42,352 bases of DNA. Origin: Bacteroidia bacterium (GTDB lineage: Bacteria; Bacteroidota; Bacteroidia; NS11-12g; UBA9320). Under the pieces are notes generated by a model. It worked only from the letters and a program-made list of their open reading frames with translations. It did not search any database and was not told where the DNA came from. Where the stretch lies: positions 1-42,352 of the forward strand of contig JAOKFZ010000016.1 of NCBI GenBank assembly GCA_028247315.1, in the 5' to 3' direction. The position numbers and the translations under genes were made by a program. Below are positions 15,879 to 24,727 of the stretch, piece by piece; the first letter of the stretch is position 1, and each line of letters starts with the position of its first letter.

Positions 15879-17525
15879 CTAATGATTGTATCTAGCTACC
15901 ACAGGCATTCTTCTACCAGCACCAAAGGCTTTATGACTGATACGGAGTGTAGGGGATGCTTGAAAACGTTTGTACTCATTGCGGTCTACCATACGTACTA
16001 TTTTACGCACTACAGCCTCGTCTAGTTCTTCTTCATTCATCGCAACTATTTCTTTCCAGCCTTTCTTTTCCTCTATGTAGTGAAAGAGAATTTTGTCTAA
16101 AATAGGGTATGGAGGAAGAGAGTCACTATCCTTTTGATCTGGACGTAGCTCGGCACTGGGTTCTTTGTTTATGATTTCGTAGGGTATCACCTCACCGTAT
16201 CTATTTACAAAGCGGGCAAGATCGTACACCTGCTCCTTGTACAAGTCACCTATTACCGATAGACCACCGCACATATCACCATATAACGTACTGTATCCCA
16301 CAGCACTCTCGCTCTTATTACTCGTATTAAGTACCATATTACCAAACTTATTGCTGTACGCCATTAGAATAATACCACGGCTACGGGCTTGTAAGTTTTC
16401 TTCGGTCACGTTTGGTTCTGTTCCCGTAAATTCATCTGTTAGCGTGTCATTAAGACTATCAAACACATCATTGATTGCAATATTGCTAAATGGCGACCCA
16501 AGGTTCTCTGCGAGCTTCTTAGCATCATCTACAGATCCAGAACTGCTGTACTCGCTTGGCATAGTGATGGCTTTCACATTTTCTGCTCCAAGAGCTTCGG
16601 CTGCTATAGCATGTACTACGGCACTATCTATTCCTCCACTACTACCCAGTACTGCATTTTTAAAACCAACTTTGGCAAAATAATCTCTCACTCCCATGAC
16701 TAGGGCATCGTGTATGAGGCCAATATCATAGTCATAATAGTCTTGGTGATTGTCTTTGTAGATGTGATTACTATCCCACTTTATAACTTTAAAATCTTCT
16801 TTATAAAACTCGCACTCCTCTACTATCTCACCCATTCTATTGATAAACATAGAACCTCCGTCAAAAAGTATATCGGTATTGCCACCCACTTGATTTACGT
16901 AAAATAGTGGTAAATTATAGTTCTTAGCATTCAGCTGCATACGCTTGCGGCGTTTCTCTACGTGATTGTAACTGTAAGGTGATCCACTTAGATTTATCAT
17001 CACACTCGGGTTTTGGCTATAGAGCTCATCCATGGGTGTTACTTTATACAGCTTTTCTTGGTCAAGGTTCCACAGGTCTTCGCAAATGGTCACTGCAATG
17101 CGTTCGCCTTTATAGTCCACACACTCAAAGGTTTCATTTGGCTGAAAGTAACGGTACTCCTCAAATATGTCATAGGTAGGAAGAAGTGTTTTATCTATTC
17201 TTTTAAGCAATTTTTCATCTGCAAAGAAGAATGCTGAATTGTACAGTTTCTTTCCTTTTTCTAATCCACTCCAAGCGGGGCCACCTACCAATGCTGCTAT
17301 GCCTCTGGTCTCCTTACGGATACGGTCTAGTCCTATTTCGCACCGCTCTATAAAACTGGGGTAATCTAATAAATCTTTTGGCGGATAGCCACAAATAGCC
17401 AACTCAGAAAACACAATAATATCTACTTGAGCTTCTTTAGCCTTCGCAATAGCTGCCAGTATTTTGGATGTGTTACCTTCTATATCTCCTATGATATAGT
17501 TGAGCTGAGAGAGTGCAATATTCAT
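15879..17525 (-). CDS. nadE: Glutamine-dependent NAD+ synthetase
   Basis: A 548-residue two-domain enzyme that amidates nicotinic acid adenine dinucleotide to NAD+ using ATP and glutamine. The N-terminal nitrilase-fold glutaminase has the triad Glu41 (FSELAICGYPP), Lys112 (KTLLPTYDIF) and Cys148 (VTICEDLW). The C-terminal synthetase has the pyrophosphate loop GSSGGIDSA (about 294-302), then NTSNKSESAVGYSTLYGD and KEPSAELRPDQKDSDSLP. The length fits the glutamine-dependent bacterial form. It is followed on the same strand side by a beta-barrel gene and then the divergent gldB; I recall nadE lying near gldB in other gliding Bacteroidota. Confidence 0.96.
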   Translation of the reverse strand: MNIALSQLNYIIGDIEGNTSKILAAIAKAKEAQVDIIVFSELAICGYPPKDLLDYPSFIERCEIGLDRIRKETRGIAALVGGPAWSGLEKGKKLYNSAFFFADEKLLKRIDKTLLPTYDIFEEYRYFQPNETFECVDYKGERIAVTICEDLWNLDQEKLYKVTPMDELYSQNPSVMINLSGSPYSYNHVEKRRKRMQLNAKNYNLPLFYVNQVGGNTDILFDGGSMFINRMGEIVEECEFYKEDFKVIKWDSNHIYKDNHQDYYDYDIGLIHDALVMGVRDYFAKVGFKNAVLGSSGGIDSAVVHAIAAEALGAENVKAITMPSEYSSSGSVDDAKKLAENLGSPFSNIAINDVFDSLNDTLTDEFTGTEPNVTEENLQARSRGIILMAYSNKFGNMVLNTSNKSESAVGYSTLYGDMCGGLSVIGDLYKEQVYDLARFVNRYGEVIPYEIINKEPSAELRPDQKDSDSLPPYPILDKILFHYIEEKKGWKEIVAMNEEELDEAVVRKIVRMVDRNEYKRFQASPTLRISHKAFGAGRRMPVVARYNH

Positions 17526-17546
17526 GTATACTTATCTTCGTGTCTT

Positions 17547-18272
17547 TTAGAATAAAACACCAACGCTGAGAGCGATGTAGTTGTTTTTGGCATCTGCCGT
17601 TTTATCTTTTACAAATACATCTGTAAAAGCATTGGAATAGCGAATACCCGCTTGCAGCGATGTACTGCCTGCCATTTTATATTCTATACCACCACCTATG
17701 ATCAAAGGAAAACGGAATAAGAATACCTTATCGTCAAAGTCACTTACAACGAAGTCGTCTCCTTCACCATCATTCACCTTGTAATTCGTGGGATCTGCAT
17801 CAATAACTGCTTGCGGAAGAGCTCCAGAAATAGAGGCACGAGCATTCAATGCAAATCCTGGCGAAAATCCAAAATTGCTCCAATACGTGATGTTACCTAT
17901 TTCATTGGTACGAAATTTCATACTGATGGGTATTTCTAAATATTGAATAGTGTACTCATAATTTAGCGACTCTATCGTATCATTCGGGGCTAATTTAGTG
18001 AATGCTTGAGGAGCATTCAAATTTAACTGGTTCTTTACGGTAGAAAGTAAAATCTCACCACTAACACCATAGTTGTCTTTAAAATAGTAGTCTCCCATTA
18101 TTCCATAAGCAAACCCAAGTTTTACTCCATCATTCTCTATTGTCTTATTCGTACCTCCAAGCCAAGAAAAGTTTGCTTGCCCTTTTAGTCCAATTCTAAA
18201 TTCTCCTTGTGCAAAAGATAGTTGGGTGAGTATCATACCTAAAGCTAACATTGCAATGTTTTTAATATTCAT
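17547..18272 (-). CDS. PorT-like outer-membrane beta-barrel protein
   Basis: A 241-residue protein with a signal peptide (1-21, ends LSFAQ) and a small beta-barrel of the Bacteroidota outer-membrane beta-barrel families. Alternating strands are visible: FRIGLKGQANFSWL, KLGFAYGIMGDYYF, YGVSGEILLSTV, YLEIPISMKFRT, IGGGIEYKMAG, SLQAGIRYSNAF, and a final NYIALSVGVLF ending in Phe as OM barrels often do. Its role is unknown; some relatives (PorT/SprT) act in type IX secretion, and gldB lies next to it. It sits 21 bp upstream of nadE on the same strand, so the two are probably co-transcribed. A near-consensus -7 element (AACCTTTG on minus, 18295-18302) precedes it. Confidence 0.8.
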   Translation of the reverse strand: MNIKNIAMLALGMILTQLSFAQGEFRIGLKGQANFSWLGGTNKTIENDGVKLGFAYGIMGDYYFKDNYGVSGEILLSTVKNQLNLNAPQAFTKLAPNDTIESLNYEYTIQYLEIPISMKFRTNEIGNITYWSNFGFSPGFALNARASISGALPQAVIDADPTNYKVNDGEGDDFVVSDFDDKVFLFRFPLIIGGGIEYKMAGSTSLQAGIRYSNAFTDVFVKDKTADAKNNYIALSVGVLF

Positions 18273-18302
18273 TTTCTTTATTTTTACAGTTTTGCAAAGG
18301 TT

Positions 18303-19340
18303 ATGGTTAAATTCCGAATAATTCTACACAATGTATTCATACTCTTAACAGTACTACTGATAGGTAGCTGCAAGGATAGTCAACATGTAAAAGACTTGTC
18401 TAGTATAGATATAGCAATGACTACGACACATTTTGAACAAGCTCTATTTGCTTGCCGAAGTGTGACAGACATTGCTCAGCTAGAAGAAAAATATCCAGAC
18501 TTTTACGATATATATACCAATGATATAGTTGCAGCTAATGTACAAGGACCAGAAAGCACTTCACAAGACGTGGCAGTAGAGCTCTATAAGTACATATCTC
18601 ATCCAGACATGGACTCGCTGTACACCATCACACAGGCTAAGTATGCCAACTTTGAGCCGTATATGAATGATCTAGAGATGGCGAGCAAATACATCAAGTA
18701 TTATTTCCCAGCAGACCACATTGACCAAGTTACCACCTTTATCAGCACCTTCCAATACGGTGCAGTTTACAACCAAGCAAACCACTCTTTTGGAGTGGGC
18801 CTAGACATGTATCTTGGTAAGAATTTTGAAGTGTACGGGATGCTAAATCCTCAGAATTTTCCCATGTACCGTGTCAAGAAATTTGAGTCATACCGCATAG
18901 TCCCAAATTGTATACAAACCTATGCAGACTACAAAGTACCAAAGTATACATCGAGTAAGTTTATCGAAGAAGCCTTAGCCGAAGGCAAAAAACTCTATCT
19001 GCTCGACTTACTAATGCCAGAATACCACGACTCACTCAAGATAAATTACCATGCAGGACAAATAGAATATTGCGAAGCTCAAGAGAAAAATATGTGGACT
19101 TACCTTATTGAGGAAGAAGTGCTTTTTAGCTCCGATAAGAATGAGTATCAACGCAACTATTTCAACGAAGGTCCATTTACGGCTCCCTTTGGTAACGATA
19201 GCCCACCACGAACGGGTGCTTGGATCGGTTGGCAGATAGTACGCAAGTACATGAATACCAATCCTGAAGTGACTATAGACGACCTCCTGAAGGACGAAGA
19301 CCATCAGGCGATTTTCCAGAAGAGCGGGTACAGACCTTAG
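18303..19340 (+). CDS. gldB: Gliding motility lipoprotein GldB
   Basis: A 345-residue lipoprotein with Cys23 in an LLIGSC lipobox. The body matches GldB as I know it: a helical N-terminal half with a LEEKYPDFYDIYTNDIV segment, FQYGAVYNQANHSFGVGLDMYLG in the middle, RIVPNCIQTYADYKVP, and the C-terminal EGPFTAPFGNDSPPRTGAWIGWQIVRKYM block, which also recalls a degenerate metallopeptidase fold. GldB is needed for gliding and for stability of other Gld proteins in Flavobacterium, and acts at the cell envelope. It is divergent from the beta-barrel/nadE pair. gldC, which I expect beside gldB in Flavobacterium, is not next to it. Confidence 0.9.
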   Translation: MVKFRIILHNVFILLTVLLIGSCKDSQHVKDLSSIDIAMTTTHFEQALFACRSVTDIAQLEEKYPDFYDIYTNDIVAANVQGPESTSQDVAVELYKYISHPDMDSLYTITQAKYANFEPYMNDLEMASKYIKYYFPADHIDQVTTFISTFQYGAVYNQANHSFGVGLDMYLGKNFEVYGMLNPQNFPMYRVKKFESYRIVPNCIQTYADYKVPKYTSSKFIEEALAEGKKLYLLDLLMPEYHDSLKINYHAGQIEYCEAQEKNMWTYLIEEEVLFSSDKNEYQRNYFNEGPFTAPFGNDSPPRTGAWIGWQIVRKYMNTNPEVTIDDLLKDEDHQAIFQKSGYRP

Positions 19341-19432
19341 GTGATTATGAATAGTGAATTACGGATAAATAACACCGAAATATTCTGCTAAGCATCTTGC
19401 TTCTTGAATTACTTACAAAACATCTTCTTTAC

Positions 19433-20176
19433 CTAAAACAAATATTCTCCACTCTCGGTGATACTGTATGCAGGTAGTTTGTTATTCTCTTCAAACAAGT
19501 CATATCCTTTTTTCAATTGACCCCAAAAATCGTGGAGTTTGGTATCGCTATACTGCTTCTTGAGAAGGGTATAGTTTTCGACTGTAAGTCGTGTTGGGAA
19601 AATATGAATCGGGATATCTTTCTGTCCACCATTGGCAGCTTCTACACAAAAGACGTAGAGTTCTTTTATCCACTTATCGGTAATGGGAATACAGCCTACC
19701 GTGTTGCACCCACCGTGTATAAAAATCATTCCACCGGGGTTGTGCTTATCTGCTAATATAGAGTCGCTCACATTGGGATAATCTAACTTGAGCGAGAGAA
19801 AATAAGTACTCTTAGGATTAAACTTGCTCAATGTGTAATAGCCCTCGGGTATTTGCTTATCACCTTCTTTTCGCTTTGGCCCTAACTCACCTACATTACT
19901 GCAAAACTTGTAAGTGGTAATACGTTTGTAAATAGAGTCACTTTTATTTTTGGCCCACACTTCTAGATCTTCCTCAAACTTGAAGGCACGTATCAAAATA
20001 TCACACTGGAAATGATCTACGTCTTTAGCCTTTAGCTTAGCAAATGCTTCTTCACTTTGGTCTCTGTATGCCTCAAAAACAGTATAATTTTCTAACTGAC
20101 GGTCTTTAAATGTAGGATCTTCAGACATAAATGACATATAAATCGGTATAGATAATAAGAGTATAAAAAATCGCAT
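19433..20176 (-). CDS. L,D-transpeptidase family protein (YkuD fold, YafK-like)
   Basis: A 247-residue exported protein with a short N-terminal hydrophobic segment (1-17). The YkuD catalytic motif is present as IHGGCNTVGCIPITD, with His154 and catalytic Cys162. The upstream segments EGYYTLSKFNPKSTYFLSLKLDYPN and the order of elements fit the YafK/DpaA-like branch, which cuts or forms bonds at diaminopimelate in peptidoglycan or its protein links. It probably works in the periplasm on peptidoglycan or envelope attachment. It converges with gldB across a 92-bp gap and is close to the next minus-strand gene (24 bp). Confidence 0.85.
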   Translation of the reverse strand: MRFFILLLSIPIYMSFMSEDPTFKDRQLENYTVFEAYRDQSEEAFAKLKAKDVDHFQCDILIRAFKFEEDLEVWAKNKSDSIYKRITTYKFCSNVGELGPKRKEGDKQIPEGYYTLSKFNPKSTYFLSLKLDYPNVSDSILADKHNPGGMIFIHGGCNTVGCIPITDKWIKELYVFCVEAANGGQKDIPIHIFPTRLTVENYTLLKKQYSDTKLHDFWGQLKKGYDLFEENNKLPAYSITESGEYLF

Positions 20177-20200
20177 TTCGCCTTATACAAAGGTGGTGTT

Positions 20201-21301
20201 TTATTCTGTTTTAGCCCACTTAAAATCGTAGCTCTCTCCATCAACAATGAGTTGAATAATGTATATACTTGGAGGCAAGTCGTCTCCAGAAATAACATGC
20301 TCTTCATCAAAAGACATATTATACATCTCTGTCCCCATTGTAGCGAATACACGAATATGTGCTAGTCTTCTATTTTTGAGTGAGATGCTAAAAGAAGAAG
20401 ACGTCTGGTGCACTTTAAACTTCTTTGCTTTCAGCATTTCTAGCGATGCTGTTTCGGCAATGTTAAGGTAGTAAAGATTATTGCCAATGACATTCAACTC
20501 GTCTGATATAAAAATATCTGTGCTTTTAGCTCCAAAAGACACCGCTTCTTTTTGAGAGAAACCCACGTCGTAGCTTTCCCATATCATTTCTGATAGCGAT
20601 TTGGCACCAAAACCTACGCCCAAATTCACTTTACTACTACTGAGCAATAATAGACTATCTCCACGCAAATCTGCTGCGGTAATCCAACCCAATCGCTTGT
20701 CCGATGCTGTAAACTGGATGCTATCTCGCAACTTAGCTACGTAGCTTCCGGGACTGTCTGGCAACACATACATATAGCTCCACCCATCATAAGGGTCTGT
20801 TCGGTTTTTGGTAAAAATATACAGACTGTCTTGGTGCCAAACCATTGCTTCACAATCAAAATTAAGCTCACTGTCTGCAGGCGGAAAATTAGTTTGATTC
20901 TCGTATGTAAAGGCTATGGTCTCCACAGCAATTTGATTGGAAAAAATGGTTTCTGGATCAGGAGATTTATAAATACGCAAGTTTTTTCTCTCATTATCAT
21001 TGTTGCCAAAATCACCGATATACAAGTTATTAAACTTATCTGTAGTAAGGTCTTCCCAATCCGCATTGGATCCATTGAGAATATCAAACGTAGTATATCC
21101 CATTTGTGCAGTATCAAAACGGAAGAGTTTTGGTCCATTGCCACCATCATTTACAAGATAGACAACACCCCCTCCGTAGTAGGCCATCCCCGAGTTTTCC
21201 CTCAGTTCATTATCAAAAGTAGTTACGCGTCTTGCCGTTTGAGCAAGAGCACTTGGTAGAAAGCCAATGGCTATTAACAGATATAAGACGAAACGATTCA
21301 T
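20201..21301 (-). CDS. Secreted beta-propeller-like protein with T9SS-like tail
   Basis: 366 residues from the ATG at 21301; a TTG at 21313 would add four residues and is unlikely. Signal peptide 1-20 (ends ALAQ). The body has repeated strand pairs such as MAYYGGGVVYLVND, FNNLYIGDFGNND, WHQDSLYIFTKN, WITAADLRGDSLLLLSS and VIGNNLYYLNIAE, suggesting a beta-propeller. The last about 70 residues (SISLKNRRLAHIRVFATMG, then LPPSIYIIQLIVDG) resemble a T9SS type A domain without the usual YPNP opening. No enzyme motif is evident. Its 5' end is close to the divergent rsmI. Confidence 0.65.
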   Translation of the reverse strand: MNRFVLYLLIAIGFLPSALAQTARRVTTFDNELRENSGMAYYGGGVVYLVNDGGNGPKLFRFDTAQMGYTTFDILNGSNADWEDLTTDKFNNLYIGDFGNNDNERKNLRIYKSPDPETIFSNQIAVETIAFTYENQTNFPPADSELNFDCEAMVWHQDSLYIFTKNRTDPYDGWSYMYVLPDSPGSYVAKLRDSIQFTASDKRLGWITAADLRGDSLLLLSSSKVNLGVGFGAKSLSEMIWESYDVGFSQKEAVSFGAKSTDIFISDELNVIGNNLYYLNIAETASLEMLKAKKFKVHQTSSSFSISLKNRRLAHIRVFATMGTEMYNMSFDEEHVISGDDLPPSIYIIQLIVDGESYDFKWAKTE

Positions 21302-21335
21302 TCCAAAATTCAATAATACCTATTTTCGCACGATA

Positions 21336-22016
21336 TTGAGCAGCGGAACATTATACATCGTACCCACACCCATCGGTAACCTTGGCGATATTACCTACCG
21401 AGCAGTAGAGATACTGGGCAGTGTAGACGCTATATTGGCGGAGGATACTCGCCAAACAAAAAAACTATTGGACCACTATAAGATAGAGAAAAAACTCATA
21501 CCTTATCACCAGCACAATGAGCATAGAAATCTCAGTATGGTCATAGATAAACTAAAGGCGGGAGAAACATTTGCCGTATGCACAGATGCAGGTATGCCAG
21601 GCATATCAGATCCTGGTTTTTTGCTCATTCGCGAAGCGGTAAAAGAAGGTCTAAATGTAGTAACACTGCCCGGTGCAGTTGCGGCTTTAGTAGCTTTGGT
21701 AAATAGCGGATTGCCCTGCGACACCTTTGTATACGAAGGGTTTTTGCCCCATAAAAAGGGAAAACAGACTAAAATACTAAGTTTAGTAGAAGAAAAACGG
21801 ACCACTATTTTCTATGAGAGTCCGCACCGCGTAGTAAAAACACTGGTAATGGTACAAGAACTATTGGGCGAAGACCGAGGAGTAGTAATAGGCCGTGAGC
21901 TAACCAAGAAATTTGAAGAATACGTACGCGGAACAGTAACTGAGGTTTTGGCACATTTCGAAGCAAATGCACCCAAAGGAGAGTTCGTTCTATTAATAGC
22001 TGGAAATGAAAAATAG
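21336..22016 (+). CDS. rsmI: 16S rRNA (cytidine-1402-2'-O)-methyltransferase
   Basis: An SAM-dependent tetrapyrrole-methylase-fold enzyme that methylates the ribose of C1402 in the decoding centre. Motifs: GTLYIVPTPIGNLGDITYRAVEIL at the start, ILAEDTRQTKKLLDHY, the VCTDAGMPGISDPG SAM loop, TLPGAVAALVALVNSGLP, and FYESPHRVVKTL. I chose the TTG at 21336 (226 residues), because family members begin just before the LYIVPTPIGNL strand and it avoids the divergent gene that starts at 21301. The alternative ATG at 21267 adds 23 residues (MAINRYKTKR...) and overlaps that gene. It overlaps lnt by 11 nt. Confidence 0.93.
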   Translation: MSSGTLYIVPTPIGNLGDITYRAVEILGSVDAILAEDTRQTKKLLDHYKIEKKLIPYHQHNEHRNLSMVIDKLKAGETFAVCTDAGMPGISDPGFLLIREAVKEGLNVVTLPGAVAALVALVNSGLPCDTFVYEGFLPHKKGKQTKILSLVEEKRTTIFYESPHRVVKTLVMVQELLGEDRGVVIGRELTKKFEEYVRGTVTEVLAHFEANAPKGEFVLLIAGNEK

Positions 22017-23613
22017 AAAACTAAAACTAGCCATACTTACGCTTTTGCCTGGCATCCTATTTTGGTTAGCATGGCCACCAAGAGATTTATTTTTCTTGAG
22101 TTTTGTAGCATTTGTACCCCTTCTATTATTGGAAAAAAAAACTCACAATACTAAAAGAAGTGGATGGCTAATGTATGCTTCACTTCTATTTTGGAATATC
22201 ACACTTTCTTGGTGGGTATACTATGCTGAAGCACCAAATAGTGTAACCCACAGCCTAGTTATCACCTTTGTGATGATGGCTGCTAATGCTGCTGTGATGT
22301 ACTTACCGTGGTGGGGATATCGCAAGGCTAGAAAGATATTAGGTGACGGAAAAGCCTTATTGGTTTTCGTCATGCTATGGTTAGCATTCGAGTACTTACA
22401 CCTAAACTGGCAAATTACGTGGCCTTGGTTTACATTAGGTAATATCTTTGCAAAGCACAATGAGGTCATACAGTGGTATGAAATAACTGGGACCCTGGGA
22501 GGAAGCCTTTGGGTACTTTGGGCTAATGTATTAATTTACAAAATCATACTATCAGAAAAAAAAGAATGGAATACGTTGTTGAAGCCTGCTTTAGTCATTA
22601 TCATTCCAATGCTAATTTCAATACCGTTTTATTTAAAAGCGTTTAAAAGTGCCGGTATTGAGGAACCCGGAGAATACGAAGCACTACTAGTTCAGCCCAA
22701 TATAGACCCTAATCTAAAATGGGAAGACGATCAGAAAGTGAGCAACCTAGTAAAGATGTTAGCGATGGCGGAAAAAGAAATCACGCCAAACACCGAGTAT
22801 GTAGTAATGCCAGAAACTGCAGTTGTAGAGTATGTAGACGAAGACCAGATGGACAATTTTGAGAGTGTTCGCTTACTCAAAGCTTTTGCAAAAAAGCATC
22901 CTCAAATACACATCATAACCGGAATATCTACTTACAACTGGTATGAGAAAGGAGAGAAAATGCAGCCTACTGCTCGTGAAACCCAAGGACAGTTCTATGA
23001 GAGCTATAATACAGCAATGGAAGTAAGTCCTAACGGAGAAACTGAACTTTATCACAAAATAAAACTAGTACCAGGAGCAGAGAAAATGCCCTATCCTAGA
23101 CTTCTATCATTTCTTGATTTTCTCGCACTAGACCTTGGCGGAATAAGCGGAAGTCTGGGAAGAGATCCGTGTCCTAAAAACTTTGATGCAGGTGACAAGC
23201 CAGATGTAGCTCCACTAATCTGCTACGAGAGTGTATTCCCCGGCCACGTAGCAGACTTTACTCGTAGAGGGGCAGAAATACTACTAGTCATCACCAATGA
23301 CGGTTGGTGGAAAGATACAGACGGCTACAAGCAACACATGTACTATGGCTGCTTGCGTGCTATAGAAAACAGAAGAGAAGTACTGCGTAGTGCCAATACC
23401 GGTATCACGTGCCGTATAGACAAAACAGGAACAATACAAAAACGCACCACATGGTGGGACCCTACCGTACTAAAAGTGAATGCAAATCACTATACCGAGC
23501 TCACTTTCTACAGCCAACACGGCGACTACATAGGTAGACTAGCTAGTTTTATTGGAATATTTTTTGTCTTGGGAATGTTTGTAAAAGGACGGAGTAAGAT
23601 TGGGAATAGATAA
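22006..23613 (+). CDS. lnt: Apolipoprotein N-acyltransferase
   Basis: A 535-residue inner-membrane enzyme that adds the third acyl chain to the N-terminal Cys of lipoproteins. The N-terminal about 215 residues hold several membrane helices (ILTLLPGILFWLAWPP, FLSFVAFVPLLLL, LVITFVMMAANAAVMYL, LLVFVMLWLAFEYL). The nitrilase-fold domain carries the triad Glu270 (VMPETAVVEY), Lys351 (YHKIKLVPGAEK) and Cys406 (PLICYESVFP). It starts inside the end of rsmI and precedes lipB. The lipoproteins in this window (GldB, DM13, DPP III) are potential substrates. Confidence 0.95.
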   Translation: MKNRKLKLAILTLLPGILFWLAWPPRDLFFLSFVAFVPLLLLEKKTHNTKRSGWLMYASLLFWNITLSWWVYYAEAPNSVTHSLVITFVMMAANAAVMYLPWWGYRKARKILGDGKALLVFVMLWLAFEYLHLNWQITWPWFTLGNIFAKHNEVIQWYEITGTLGGSLWVLWANVLIYKIILSEKKEWNTLLKPALVIIIPMLISIPFYLKAFKSAGIEEPGEYEALLVQPNIDPNLKWEDDQKVSNLVKMLAMAEKEITPNTEYVVMPETAVVEYVDEDQMDNFESVRLLKAFAKKHPQIHIITGISTYNWYEKGEKMQPTARETQGQFYESYNTAMEVSPNGETELYHKIKLVPGAEKMPYPRLLSFLDFLALDLGGISGSLGRDPCPKNFDAGDKPDVAPLICYESVFPGHVADFTRRGAEILLVITNDGWWKDTDGYKQHMYYGCLRAIENRREVLRSANTGITCRIDKTGTIQKRTTWWDPTVLKVNANHYTELTFYSQHGDYIGRLASFIGIFFVLGMFVKGRSKIGNR

Positions 23614-23638
23614 TTATTGGCAAATAGCTATCTAAAAC

Positions 23639-24292
23639 ATGGCATATAAAATAAAAAACATCGGACTAACATCCTACTTAGAAGCACTCGCTATCCAACA
23701 AGAGGTGCATCAGAGCATTGTAGATGGAGCAGAAGATACTCTCATACTCTGTGAGCATCCACACGTATATACCTTTGGTAAACGTGCCGACAGAAACAAT
23801 CTCCTAATCTCACTCGAATTTTTAAATAACATAAACGCAGAAGTACACGAGACAGAACGTGGCGGTGATATTACCTACCATGGCCCTGGGCAATTGGTTG
23901 GCTACCCAATAATGCACCTACGCAAGCACGGAATAGGTGTAAAGAAATATGTAGATACGCTAGAAACCAGTATTATCAATGCACTTGCCAGCTTTAACAT
24001 TGCGGCATATCAGATAGATGGGCTTACCGGCATTTGGGTAGGAAAAGAGGACGAAACTAAACGTAAAATAGGTGCTATAGGCATACGTGTACGTAACGGA
24101 ATAAGTATGCATGGGTTTGCCCTCAACATTACCACAGACCTCTCCTATTTTGAGCATATTGTTCCGTGTGGGATCAATGACAAGGCAGTTACTTCTATCT
24201 ATCAAGAGGTTGGCAACGGAACAGTTGCAGCGTTTGCTGATGCCTTTCAGAAGAGTTTCAATACTGAGTGGCAAAAAACGCTAGCTTTGTGA
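23639..24292 (+). CDS. lipB: Octanoyl-[ACP]:protein octanoyltransferase
   Basis: A 217-residue enzyme that moves octanoate from ACP to lipoyl domains, the first step of lipoate synthesis. The motif RGGDITYHGPGQLVGYPI (about 74-91), Lys143 in KIGAIGIR, SMHGFALNI, and Cys177 in IVPCGINDKAVTS give the catalytic Lys-Cys pair. Targets should include OdhB (Lys43) and GcvH. It sits 25 bp after lnt and probably shares its transcript. Confidence 0.96.
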   Translation: MAYKIKNIGLTSYLEALAIQQEVHQSIVDGAEDTLILCEHPHVYTFGKRADRNNLLISLEFLNNINAEVHETERGGDITYHGPGQLVGYPIMHLRKHGIGVKKYVDTLETSIINALASFNIAAYQIDGLTGIWVGKEDETKRKIGAIGIRVRNGISMHGFALNITTDLSYFEHIVPCGINDKAVTSIYQEVGNGTVAAFADAFQKSFNTEWQKTLAL

Positions 24293-24299
24293 TACTGCT

Positions 24300-24665
24300 A
24301 TGATTTTAATCAAAAAAATACTCCTATGGACCATAGGCATTACAATCACTAGTGCCGTGCTTTTAATTCTCTTTGCTTTTTATGGCAATTTTAGTGGTGA
24401 TGAACGAGTAGGCAAGATTATAAAAATAAGTAACAAAGGATACGTATTCAAAACGTGGGAAGGGCAACTTAACACAGGTGAAATACAACGTGGTATCTGG
24501 GAATTTTCGGTAAAACCCTCTGACAAAAAAACCTTGGCAGACCTAAGTGCCGCGATGAAATCAGGCTATAGAGTATCGCTCCATTACAATGAAAAATATA
24601 TTTCAGTTCCTTTCTTGGGTGATACCAAAAATTTTATCACCGATGTAGAAGTGCTGCAGGATTAA
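24300..24665 (+). CDS. Small membrane-anchored protein of unknown function
   Basis: 121 residues with an uncleaved-looking N-terminal helix (about 5-28, LLWTIGITITSAVLLILFAFYG). It is followed by a small beta-rich domain: DERVGKIIKISNKGYVFKTWEGQL, then WEFSV, then GYRVSLHYNEKYISVPFLGDTKNFITDVE. Proteins of this shape are common in Bacteroidota. I believe some have been labelled 6-phosphogluconate dehydrogenase, which this sequence does not support because it has no Rossmann fold. It follows lipB by 7 nt and is the last gene of the rsmI-lnt-lipB run. Function unknown. Confidence 0.8.
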   Translation: MILIKKILLWTIGITITSAVLLILFAFYGNFSGDERVGKIIKISNKGYVFKTWEGQLNTGEIQRGIWEFSVKPSDKKTLADLSAAMKSGYRVSLHYNEKYISVPFLGDTKNFITDVEVLQD

Positions 24666-24727
24666 TATTAAAAACTATCAAGACACACTTCTTACGCGTT
24701 GTATGAAAGTGCTTCAGAAGCGTGTTC

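Noticed and set aside
24300..24665. Assignment as 6-phosphogluconate dehydrogenase
   Set aside because: It is 121 residues with a membrane helix and no nucleotide-binding fold or catalytic motif; the label would be a propagated error.
24666..24727. A hairpin between the small membrane gene and ung as a terminator
   Set aside because: The possible arms are mismatched, the loop is long and there is no T-run.
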